A DNA stretch of 64,000 nucleotides from Thermoanaerobaculum sp. (GTDB lineage Bacteria > Acidobacteriota > Thermoanaerobaculia > Multivoradales > UBA5704): the NCBI GenBank assembly GCA_021154885.1, contig JAJKHS010000045.1, forward strand, positions 1 through 64,000. The letters run 5' to 3'. The position numbers and the translations under genes were made by a program. The first letter of the stretch is position 1. Each line of letters begins with the position of its first letter. The notes beneath the pieces are model-generated. The model was given only the letters and a program-made list of their open reading frames with translations. It was not told where the DNA came from and made no database searches. Below are positions 27,601 to 34,194 of this stretch, in pieces.

Positions 27601-27939
27601 TGGCTCTTCGATCTCAACCTGCCGGTGAAGCCTCTGCTGAAAGAGCCACCGGTTACGGTCAAGGCCCAGCAGCAGGCCGTGCTCCGAGGGATCAACCTTC
27701 AGAAAGTACTCGTAGTCCTGTTCGGCAATCAGACGGCTACGATCGATTCGGCGGCTTCCAATCTGCCTGTCCAACTCACCGTCAAAATCCCTCCCAAGGA
27801 CGTCCCCGCCGGCCAGAAAGAGCAGGTACCGATCATCTTCCAGACGGATCAGGGGCCGATCCCCACCGGCTTTACCTTCGAGTACGCCGGCCCGCCGTTA
27901 CCCAAGCAGGTGAAACCGGCAAAGGAATGGGAGCACTGA
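24652..27939 (+). CDS. Large secreted protein of unknown function (1095 aa)
   Basis: ATG 24652 has AGGAGG at ideal spacing. Residues 1-27 are a signal peptide ending in GPAAA. Residues 100-230 are strongly helical and coiled-coil-like (EEERKVQAQIQLQQRQAALQ..., DQELLDLNQQ). A central region (about 390-560) is mixed and the remainder is beta-rich with repeated Ig- or IPT-like phrases (TTVLVQGNGLSPQLGVLVNG, KQQAVLRGINLQKVLVVLFGN). A lysine/proline linker (about 945-985) separates the last beta domain. No catalytic motif is recognised. The ending suggests an envelope or surface protein with IPT-like binding modules; this is a shape-based guess. It is monocistronic and followed by two hairpins. 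Confidence 0.75.
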   Translation: MPRETRIAMSILLCVQLLAPVGPAAASDGARHCKKDCAEADYKKTTGPVTLEIGQPSVWSLAQAHYLLTKMHRTNRSLDTRMPTIDQLDASRANASKLEILRTLLQVDAGFDQSVGLKNQVELQHFREKEERKVQAQIQLQQRQAALQQLDQELLDLNQQSAVLTVQDGLADKARGSAPPSDADRQRKEQIASLAVQINAKQAQRTALQTEITSLTTTATGDVATPNVSVGSPPTSTPALGSSFTSPATAGGADSTALKDFASQAVKSFASSPSLAASAALDNFVGMQYEIIAKQLTLLRDEAGPDERVVFFELPTSIYTVDRWANDLIAQVEWKVTKIYDQKPKADIVCRSLEGQDSPIALFKQLRFLPGAKSSSCLGELKQKAIKAALQEEGWSASEIEARARNVTDDDLDSGIFKTLGFDKSGSGSTYSITLDMIRKAYDTEHEDQSTELDPSQARALEIIPRQSALNVNEYQATTNNTGFLGLLKLLSGFGAQINFQRQKELYQDFLQQDVYASGFGKGTASFGWTFGPLPGSRRLAPGQRTTYAVLTVPRKALAVRITADAWAFPNKVEPEKRDLVRHRSFLVRIPSEETERFWVKSAVYAPVQKGKATTVLVQGNGLSPQLGVLVNGVSLKRALSISRAESDEPEITFPDSSVQGEFELTNSSNLVLRFSMGKDFVGTPIITLVTPERTSAINSFPMEVNSSHQSLADASLREPMFSDDFKIEDKLEKASAQSIGSGTTYYDQIQEALDDKDCQADKKYAFYRLNGTGLRPGAEIAINDTTLRFIPLSELSGEIYRSLCDGEPVHQPLMTQETTHSYLLYFEVPKLLRWPVRYRQPTRQSFDEFRFEHVLSPAGFKSELRNYQFNQSAGVREVDLTLSFPENLDDTRTPRVCVNLPRKTPQRCQDVRKDQDGKFRVHCDVSADQDERDFVSFEVQAELKPEEEPVKQAPKDGQKPQAVAAKQAPDPPAKKAESETKTWLFDLNLPVKPLLKEPPVTVKAQQQAVLRGINLQKVLVVLFGNQTATIDSAASNLPVQLTVKIPPKDVPAGQKEQVPIIFQTDQGPIPTGFTFEYAGPPLPKQVKPAKEWEH

Positions 27940-27957
27940 AGCTGAAGAGGAGCTGAT

Positions 27958-27978
27958 GGGCGGGGCTCGTCCCCGCCC
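27958..27978 (+). terminator. Hairpin after the large secreted protein gene
   Basis: GGGCGGGG (27958-27965) pairs perfectly with CCCCGCCC (27971-27978) around a 5-nt loop, 18 bp after the stop codon at 27939. There is no U tract, so it may work with Rho or simply stabilise the 3' end. Confidence 0.5.
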
Positions 27979-28049
27979 TCAACGCTCGCTCGGCAGCTTC
28001 TTGAGCACCACGTAAGCCGATCTTCTCCACCGCGGCAGAGCGCAAGGCG

Positions 28050-28072
28050 CCGCAGGGCGGCGCGCCCTGCGG
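28050..28072 (-). terminator. Hairpin between convergent genes
   Basis: CCGCAGGGCG (28050-28059) and CGCCCTGCGG (28063-28072) form a perfect 10-bp stem with a 3-nt loop, 10 bp downstream of the stop of the alpha/beta-hydrolase gene read on the minus strand. No clear U run follows. Confidence 0.45.
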
Positions 28073-28082
28073 GTTGAGGGTG

Positions 28083-29456
28083 CTACCACGTCCGCTCCGC
28101 CGGCTTCCTCCCCTGGCTCAAAATCCACGTCGCGACATCGTTCACCACGGCCGCGTCCACGTGGCCCGGCTTTTCGTACTCGGCCGGGCCGCTCTTGCCC
28201 TCGCCGGCGAGGAAGAGGTGGTCGAGCCTGGGGTAGGACTTGAAGGTGACGTTGGGCTTGCCCGTCAGGCCCTTCTTCCAGGCCGCGAAATCGGTCATCG
28301 TCACCTGATAGTCGCGCTCGCCCTGGAGGATCAGCAGGGGCTGGGGGAGGTACTTGGAGCCCTGGACCGGATCGTAGCCCTGGAGGTCGAGCCAGTAGGA
28401 GGCGGGGGCGCCGAGGGCGGCCTCGGCGGCGCCGGGCTTGAGGGCCTTGACCTTCGCCACCTCGGCGCGCAGACCTTCGATCTGCTTCTTTTCCGGCTCG
28501 GTGACGATGCCGTCCAGGGCGGCGAGGTAGGAGACCTGCTCGAGGATGAGGTCCTCCATGGGCCGCGCCGCTCCCGCCATTACGATGAGCCCGGCGAGGG
28601 CCGGCTGGCTCTGGCCGATGCGCGGCAGGAGCATGCCGCCCAGGCTGTGGCCAAGGACAAAGACCCGCCGCGGATCGATCCCTTCGCTGCTGCGCAGCAG
28701 GGCGAGGGCGGTCAGGGCGTCGGTCACCGTCTCCTGCTGGACGGTGAAGCCGGGGACCTCCGCGATCTTGCCGGCGTACTGGCGGGTGCGCTTCTCGTAT
28801 CGCAGCACGGCGATCCCGCGTGAGGCGAGCCCCAGGGCCAGGTCGCGGAAGGGCTTGTTGGCCGCGACCGTCTCGTCGCGGTCGTTGGGTCCCGAGCCGT
28901 GGACGAGCACCACGGCCGGAAAAGGGCCGGGCCCCACCGGCAGGGTCAGCGTGCCGGGGAGGCTCCACTCGCCCGAGCCTACGGTGATGTCGCGCTCGCG
29001 GTAGGAGTCCGGCTTCGCATAGGCGGGAGGCGCCGGGTCGGGCGGCATCGTGGCCGGCTGGACGGGGACGATGAAGAAACCGACCACGTGCCCCCCTTCA
29101 TCAATCACCACCTTGAGGTCCACCGTCTGCTTCTCGAAAGCCGTGGTCACGAACACGAAGTCGTACGGTCCCGGCTTCTCGGCGCGGCTGGCGACCCGCC
29201 GCTTGTAGGCGCCCAACTGGGTCTGGATGCCCGTCCAGATCTCGCTCAGCTTCGCCGCCGGAGCCGCCTTCTTCATCGGTCCGCCCTCCAGCGCGGCAGC
29301 GGCCGGGTAGTCCCCCTTGAGCAGCAGATCGACGAATTGGGTGGCGATGGCCACGGGGTCCTTCGGCGCTGCGAGGGTCGGCGGCGGCGCCTGGGCGAGC
29401 AGGGCGTGGGCGGCCAGGAGGAGGGGGAGGAGGAGGCGGGTGACTTGGCTGGTCAT
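28083..29456 (-). CDS. Secreted alpha/beta hydrolase with DUF3887-like N-terminus
   Basis: This is a 457-aa protein starting at ATG 29454-29456 (AGAGGA upstream), with a signal peptide of about 21 residues (LLLPLLLAAHALLAQ). Residues 30-140 resemble the small DUF3887 alpha+beta domain (AIATQFVDLLLKGDYPAAAAL, VVIDEGGHVVGFFIVP). The alpha/beta-hydrolase domain has the oxyanion segment VVLVHGSGPNDRDET, the nucleophile elbow LGHSLGGML, and late acidic and His positions (LILQGERDYQVTM, LDHLFLAGEG). It is probably an exported esterase or peptidase of the type annotated as dienelactone-hydrolase-like. Its upstream region contains repeat element B1. Confidence 0.88.
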   Translation of the reverse strand: MTSQVTRLLLPLLLAAHALLAQAPPPTLAAPKDPVAIATQFVDLLLKGDYPAAAALEGGPMKKAAPAAKLSEIWTGIQTQLGAYKRRVASRAEKPGPYDFVFVTTAFEKQTVDLKVVIDEGGHVVGFFIVPVQPATMPPDPAPPAYAKPDSYRERDITVGSGEWSLPGTLTLPVGPGPFPAVVLVHGSGPNDRDETVAANKPFRDLALGLASRGIAVLRYEKRTRQYAGKIAEVPGFTVQQETVTDALTALALLRSSEGIDPRRVFVLGHSLGGMLLPRIGQSQPALAGLIVMAGAARPMEDLILEQVSYLAALDGIVTEPEKKQIEGLRAEVAKVKALKPGAAEAALGAPASYWLDLQGYDPVQGSKYLPQPLLILQGERDYQVTMTDFAAWKKGLTGKPNVTFKSYPRLDHLFLAGEGKSGPAEYEKPGHVDAAVVNDVATWILSQGRKPAERTW

Positions 29457-29530
29457 GAGGTCCTCTGAGAGGGAGCCCATAGTATGCCGGGCGGTGGGAG
29501 GTGGTAAATCGGACTCTCGCAGGCGCCCCT

Positions 29531-29755
29531 TCGGGGCGGGCCCTCACTCTCCCAACCCTCTCTCTCCCAGCCTCCCCCCCGCCCGCCGGGAGAGAGAGGG
29601 CTTCAAAAAAAACGGAGTTAGTGGCCGGCGAGACGCCGGCGCTCCCAGGGGTTCTTGCTTCTGCTGGTTTCAGACTAACCACTCCCTCTTCTCCCGGCGG
29701 ACGGGGGGGAGGCTGGGAGAAGAGGGCCGGGGTGATGAGGGTCTTGGGCGGGCGG
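29531..29755. repeat. Composite repeat B1 (two hairpins) in a 359-bp gene-free stretch
   Basis: The region 29457-29815 holds no gene. It contains a left hairpin (CTCTCTCCCAGCC paired with GCCGGGAGAGAGAGG, about 29559-29601) and a right hairpin (CCCTCTTCTCCCGG paired with GGGAGAAGAGGGCC, about 29686-29732), ending in GGGGTGATGAGGG. The same left and right modules with CTAACCACTCCCTCTTC between recur at 40030-40222, and a related pair at 44440-44645. A half copy of the A-type repeat lies between the two hairpins. Confidence 0.7.
29613..29650. repeat. Half copy of REP-like repeat A (A3)
   Basis: AACGGAGTTAGT followed by one 27-nt arm at 29624-29650 matches the reverse complement of the left half of A1 (8792-8830), with two differences in the 27-nt arm. 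The partner arm is missing, so this copy cannot form the long stem. Confidence 0.7.
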
Positions 29756-29815
29756 AAAGGTCAGCGTCCGGGTGATCCGGAGTGATGAGGGTCTTCTGCC
29801 ATACTCCCTCCACCC

Positions 29816-31099
29816 ATGTCCCGCCGCCATCGCCGCCGCCACCGGCTGTTCCGCCCCATCCTCCGCCCGTTTCCCGGGCGCAAGCTGCCGCCCGACCTGC
29901 GGGTGGGACGCGTCGAGAAGCTCGCCGCGGCGCTGCCTGAAGGCCTCGCGGACCCCGGCTTCGAGGTGCTGATGCGGCGCATCGACGGCGCTCCCTTCTT
30001 CGGCGGCAACCGGGTGGACGTCTTCTTCACCGGCCGCGACGCCTTCGCCGCCATGCGCGAGTCCGGGGAGGCCGCCCAGCGGGAGGTCCTCCTGGAGTCC
30101 TACATCTTCAAGGACGACTCCACGGGCCGGCAGTTTCTGACGGGGATGAAGGCGGCGGCCGAGCGGGGGCTCACGGTGCGGGTGCTGGCCGACGCCCTCG
30201 GCTCCTCCGCCACCCACGCCGAGTTCTGGCAGGAGATGGAGAGCTCCGGCATCGAGGTGCGGCTCTTCCATCCTCTGTTCAAGGGGCTGTGGTACCAGCC
30301 TTTCCGCGACCACCGCAAGATCCTGGTCCTCGACCGCGAGGTGGCCTTCACCGGCGGCATGAACATCGGCGAGGAGTATGGGTCGTTCCGCCGCCGCCCC
30401 AAGCCGGGGGAGACCTGGCGGGACACCCACGTGCGGGTCACCGGTCCGGCAGCCTGGGAGATGGCCGTGGTCTTCTCCGAGGGGTGGGTGCACGCCAGCG
30501 GCGAGACGTTCGAAATCGATCCGCTCCCGGCCGACCTGGCGGACGCCCCGGGATCGCGGGTCATGGTGCTCGACTCGCGGCCCAACCGCGGCCAGGCCGA
30601 GTCGGCGGCGGCGTTGGCGGCCATCGGATCGGCGGCGAGACGGACGCTGTGGATCACCAACGCCTACTTCGCCCCCGGCCACCAGGGGCTCGACGTCCTT
30701 GGCGACGCCGCGGCCCGCGGCGTGGACGTCCGCCTCCTCCTCCCCGGCAAGACGGACGTGCCCATCGTCCGCCGCGCCGGCCACGGCTACTACGGAGCGC
30801 TGCTCGAGCGGGGGGTGCGGATCTTCGAGTACCAGGCCGCCATCCTCCACGCCAAGACGCTGGTGGCGGACGGCCTCGTCTCCGTCGTCGGCTCGACGAA
30901 CCTCGATTTCCGCTCCTTCGTCTTCAACGCCGAGTGCGACCTGCTGATCCTCTGCCCCATCACGGCGGCGACGCTGGAAGAGGCGTTCCTGAAAGATCTG
31001 GAGAGCGCCGAAGAGGTCAAGCTGGAAGACTGGCGCCGCCGCCCGCTGACCAAGAAGATCGGCGACCGCGTGGCGCGGTGGCTGTCGCCGTTGCTGTAG
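29816..31099 (+). CDS. Cardiolipin-synthase-like phospholipase D protein
   Basis: This 427-aa protein has two HKD half-sites of the phospholipase D superfamily: FRDHRKILVLDREVAFTGGMN (about residues 165-185) and ILHAKTLVADGLVSVVGSTN (about 343-362). Between them lies the usual NAYFAPGHQGL segment. The bacterial cardiolipin synthases ClsB/ClsC have this form, without the N-terminal TM helices of ClsA; here the N-terminus is instead very basic (RRHRRRHRLF), suggesting peripheral attachment to anionic membranes. It probably condenses phosphatidyl groups to cardiolipin; other phosphatidyl transfers are possible. A CATACT box lies 10 nt before the ATG at 29816. Confidence 0.88.
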   Translation: MSRRHRRRHRLFRPILRPFPGRKLPPDLRVGRVEKLAAALPEGLADPGFEVLMRRIDGAPFFGGNRVDVFFTGRDAFAAMRESGEAAQREVLLESYIFKDDSTGRQFLTGMKAAAERGLTVRVLADALGSSATHAEFWQEMESSGIEVRLFHPLFKGLWYQPFRDHRKILVLDREVAFTGGMNIGEEYGSFRRRPKPGETWRDTHVRVTGPAAWEMAVVFSEGWVHASGETFEIDPLPADLADAPGSRVMVLDSRPNRGQAESAAALAAIGSAARRTLWITNAYFAPGHQGLDVLGDAAARGVDVRLLLPGKTDVPIVRRAGHGYYGALLERGVRIFEYQAAILHAKTLVADGLVSVVGSTNLDFRSFVFNAECDLLILCPITAATLEEAFLKDLESAEEVKLEDWRRRPLTKKIGDRVARWLSPLL

Positions 31100-31107
31100 A
31101 ATCCGGC

Positions 31108-31503
31108 TTATGGCGCAGCGAATCCCGGCTCTTTCAACAAAACCTTCTCAAAGGTGATGAGGAAGTCGCAACCCGCGCTTCGAGCGTGCTCGCGGATCAT
31201 GTAGTCGGCGAAGTCCCCGCGTCCCGAAGCATAGGCTTCCAGAGCCCTTGCGAAGCAGTCCCTGGCAGAAAAGGTCAGATGGCTCGCATGCAGCAGGCTT
31301 TCCAGAACCGGTACGATTTCTCGCCGACGAAACTTGTAAGTAGTCTCCAGGACCCAAACGGTCTCGCAGAGCACCACGTCGGAGACGTAGCATGGGTCAT
31401 TGGCTTCGATAGCTCGCCTGAAAACTCTCGTCGCACGCTCTGTCTGAACCGGATCGTCCTCGACGACGAAACGCACGAGGACGTTCGTGTCGATCGCGAT
31501 CAC
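31108..31503 (-). CDS. vapC: VapC-type PIN-domain ribonuclease toxin
   Basis: This 131-aa protein starts with GTG at 31501-31503, overlapping the antitoxin stop (GTGA). The PIN-domain acidic residues are in place: AIDTNVLVRFVVEDD (Asp5), SDVVLCETVWVLE (Glu47), a central acidic cluster (SGRGDFADYM) and CDFLITFEK. VapC toxins cleave tRNA or rRNA. It is paired with an AbrB-type VapB immediately upstream. It converges with the phospholipase-D gene with an 8-bp gap. The module looks intact. Confidence 0.9.
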   Translation of the reverse strand: MIAIDTNVLVRFVVEDDPVQTERATRVFRRAIEANDPCYVSDVVLCETVWVLETTYKFRRREIVPVLESLLHASHLTFSARDCFARALEAYASGRGDFADYMIREHARSAGCDFLITFEKVLLKEPGFAAP

Positions 31504-31739
31504 TTGCGAGTGGCCGCCTTGCGGATGCCTGCGTTCATGTCCTCGATGGTCACTCCCCTGATTCGTGGCTTGAGGATGCCACAGAGAGACATGAGGTCCA
31601 CGGTGTCGGGGCGCAGCTCGACGACGCCGTCTTCCCGGACCTGGAACGACACCCGGTGGCCAGCTTCGAGGCCGAGGCTGTCTCGAACTTCCTTGGGAAT
31701 CGTGATCTGGCCTTTGCTGGTGACGGTTGCGGTAGGCAT
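31500..31739 (-). CDS. vapB: VapB-type antitoxin (AbrB/SpoVT fold)
   Basis: This is a 79-aa protein whose N-terminus is a textbook AbrB/MazE swapped-hairpin DNA-binding domain: TATVTSKGQITIPKEVRDSLGLEAGHRVSF. The tail (GVTIEDMNAGIRKAATRK) is the toxin-binding segment. It is translationally coupled to vapC by a 4-nt overlap. A palindrome covering the -10 region upstream is the likely autoregulatory site. Confidence 0.9.
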   Translation of the reverse strand: MPTATVTSKGQITIPKEVRDSLGLEAGHRVSFQVREDGVVELRPDTVDLMSLCGILKPRIRGVTIEDMNAGIRKAATRK

Positions 31740-31758
31740 ACTTACTTCTCCTGAAATT

Positions 31759-31796
31759 CCTTACAGTATAGTAAGGAGCTTCAGCGGCTCCGTCAA
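31759..31796 (-). promoter_or_regulatory. vapBC promoter with palindromic operator
   Basis: Read on the minus strand, TTGACG (31791-31796) is followed after 17 bp by TACTAT (31768-31773) within CTTACTATACTGTAAG. The plus-strand sequence CCTTAC-AGTATA-GTAAGG (31759-31776) is a perfect 6-bp inverted repeat centred on the -10 box, 20 bp before the vapB start, as expected for VapBC autorepression. Confidence 0.65.
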
Positions 31797-31887
31797 GGAG
31801 CCCATCCCAGGACGCATTCAGGATGGCGTAGGATGACGGACGAGATCCCCGAACCCCCGGGACCGTCCCGCGTATCTTAGTAAAGCC

Positions 31888-34194
31888 ATGGCCACCTCCC
31901 CTCCCACCCGCACGGGCCTCCTCCTGCTCGGCGTCGTCCTCGGCCTGCTGGCCTTCGGAGTGGGACTGGCGCTCGCCGAGGCGTACCTGCCCGAGTGGCG
32001 GCAGGGCCGGCCGCTGAGCAAGACGTTCTATCGCGAGCGCTATCGGGAGCTGGCGGCGCGGGCCGGCTTCGTGCTCGCTCCCGGCGAGCCGCAGATCCTC
32101 CTGGTGACGCGCGGCCCCGAGCACCTGGAACCCTATCGCGCGCTGGGCGACGAGGGGACCCGCTGGCTCCTCGCCACCCGCAGCGCCGTCCGCGTCGAGG
32201 TCGTCCACGGCGTGACCGGCCCCGGCGCCGAGGATCCCGCCAACTTCGGCGTCGACTTCTCCTTCGGCGGCGAGCCGCAGCTCCTGACGTGGTGGCCTTC
32301 GGGGCTGGGGCTCTCTTCCTTCTACCGGATGCCGGACCCGAATTCCTCCGCACGGCTGGTGGAATCCCTGGCGCCATTGCTGCTCGCTCCCGGCGAGGCG
32401 CTCAGTCCCCCGCGGACCGACACGATCGTGAACGTCGTGCGGATCCTCTATCCGCTCCGCAATGGGAGCCGTCCCCAGCACCTGCTGGCTTTCGCCGTCG
32501 GGGGGAGCGTCTCCGCCGCCCGCGGACCCGGAGACATCACGGCCGCCAACGCCCTCGGGTCGGACTTCCTGGCCCGCCCCATGGCGCTGTTCTGGCAGGC
32601 CGCCGTCCTCTTCCTCGGCCTCGGGGCCCTTTTCGCGGCCCTGCTCGTGCGGCGCCGGATCAGCCTGCGCAACGGTCTCCTGCTCGCGCTGGCCGGGCTG
32701 GCCACCTTGCGGCCGACGCCGGGGCTCTTCGCCGGCCCCGGGTGGATCGCACCGGCCGTGATGGCGGGCGTGGCGCTGTGGACCTTCCTGCTCTGGTCGT
32801 GCGCCGAGTCGCTGCTGCGCTCCAACGACGCCGGCTTCACCACCAGCCTGGACGCGCTGCTGGCCGGCCGGCTCGGGTCTCGCGGCGGCCGCGGCCTGCT
32901 CGTCGGATTCGCCTGCGGCGCGGGGCTCGCCGGCGTGCGCTTCACTTTCGCCGCTCTCGCCGAGGCCCTGCCCGGCGTCTGGCTGAACCGTCCCGCCGTC
33001 GAGCTCCCCCTCTTCCGCCCGCACGACAGCCCGGTGGCGAGCGGCGTCGAGCTGGCGGGTGGCGTGGCGCTGGCGCTCGCCCTCGCCCTGCGCATCCTGC
33101 CCGTGCGCTGGGCGCCGGTGGCAGCGGCGCTCGCCGCCGGCTTCTTCCTGACGCCGCTGCCGGTCCAGCCCGCGCTCGCCGGGTTCGCCGTCAACGCCGT
33201 CTTCGCCGGCTTCCTGGTCTGGATCGTTCGCCGCCACGGGATCACGGCCCTGCTGGCCGCCGCCGTCGTCTCCTGCCTGCTGGCCGGCGCGGCTCTGGCG
33301 GGCCGCTACCCGGACTGGATGCCGGCCGCGCTCGCCGCCACGGCGGGGCTGGCCGTGGCCATCCTCCTCCTGGGGTTCCTGGGCCTGCGGCGCCCGGCGG
33401 CGGCCGAGACCGAGCGGCTGGCGCCGCCGGCCTTCGTGCGGCGGCTGGCGGAGGAGCGGCGGTTCCGCGACGAGATGGGGCTGCTGGCCAAGATGCAGCG
33501 CGGCCTGCTGCCGCGTACGCTGCCGCGGCTCGACGGCTGGGAGCTCGCCGCCCGCTCGCTGATCGCCAACGAGGCGGGAGGCGACCTCTACGACGTCCTG
33601 GCCGACGACGCGGGCTTTCTCTGGATCGCGGCCGGCGACGTCGCCGGGCACGGCTACTCCTGCGCCATCGCCCAGGCCATGACCAAGGCGGCGCTCGCCA
33701 GCCTCGTCGGCCGCGGACGCACGCCGGCCGAGGTCCTCGCCCGCGCCGATCGCGTGCTGCGCGCCGCCGGCCCGACGCGGAACTTCACCAGTCTCGCCCT
33801 GCTGCGGCTGCGCCCCGAGACCGGCGAGGGGCTGCTGAGCAACGCCGGCCATCCCTATCCGCTGCTGGCGCGGGATGGCGCGGTAGAGGAGCTGGCCCTG
33901 CCTTCGCTGCCCCTCGGCCAGGGGCCGGCCCGCCGCTACGAGGACCTCCCCGTGCTCCTGGCGCCCGGGAGCGTCCTCGTCTTCTGCTCGGACGGCGTGT
34001 TCGAGGCCGCGGACCCGCAGGATCAGCTCTACGGCTACGAGCGCCCGCGCGAGACGCTGCGCGCGGCGGCCGGCCGCCCGGCGGAGAGGATCCTGGAGGC
34101 GCTGCTCGCCGATTGGCGGCGGCACCTGCGCAGCGCTCAGCCGCTCGACGACACCACGGTGCTGGTGCTGAAGCGCCGCGGAGGAGAGGCATGA
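31888..34194 (+). CDS. Membrane-bound SpoIIE/PP2C-type serine phosphatase 2
   Basis: This is a 768-aa protein with an N-terminal TM helix (about 10-30), a soluble extracytoplasmic domain (30-225), then a block of about eight TM helices (230-505), and a cytoplasmic SpoIIE phosphatase domain (530-768). Metal ligands are kept: EAGGDLYDVLADD, AGDVAGHGYS, FCSDGVFEA and LDDTTVLVLKR. It begins at ATG 31888 with a TATCTT box 9 nt upstream and ends in an ATGA overlap with its near-identical-architecture neighbour. Both probably sense an envelope signal and dephosphorylate an anti-anti-sigma-type or other Ser/Thr-phosphorylated protein, which is not encoded nearby. Confidence 0.85.
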   Translation: MATSPPTRTGLLLLGVVLGLLAFGVGLALAEAYLPEWRQGRPLSKTFYRERYRELAARAGFVLAPGEPQILLVTRGPEHLEPYRALGDEGTRWLLATRSAVRVEVVHGVTGPGAEDPANFGVDFSFGGEPQLLTWWPSGLGLSSFYRMPDPNSSARLVESLAPLLLAPGEALSPPRTDTIVNVVRILYPLRNGSRPQHLLAFAVGGSVSAARGPGDITAANALGSDFLARPMALFWQAAVLFLGLGALFAALLVRRRISLRNGLLLALAGLATLRPTPGLFAGPGWIAPAVMAGVALWTFLLWSCAESLLRSNDAGFTTSLDALLAGRLGSRGGRGLLVGFACGAGLAGVRFTFAALAEALPGVWLNRPAVELPLFRPHDSPVASGVELAGGVALALALALRILPVRWAPVAAALAAGFFLTPLPVQPALAGFAVNAVFAGFLVWIVRRHGITALLAAAVVSCLLAGAALAGRYPDWMPAALAATAGLAVAILLLGFLGLRRPAAAETERLAPPAFVRRLAEERRFRDEMGLLAKMQRGLLPRTLPRLDGWELAARSLIANEAGGDLYDVLADDAGFLWIAAGDVAGHGYSCAIAQAMTKAALASLVGRGRTPAEVLARADRVLRAAGPTRNFTSLALLRLRPETGEGLLSNAGHPYPLLARDGAVEELALPSLPLGQGPARRYEDLPVLLAPGSVLVFCSDGVFEAADPQDQLYGYERPRETLRAAAGRPAERILEALLADWRRHLRSAQPLDDTTVLVLKRRGGEA

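Noticed and set aside
32500-33400. CPBP-type intramembrane protease inside the TM block of the SpoIIE phosphatases
   Set aside because: A segment like NAVFAGFLVWIVRRHG recalls CPBP motif 3, but the EExxxR and the His motifs are absent.
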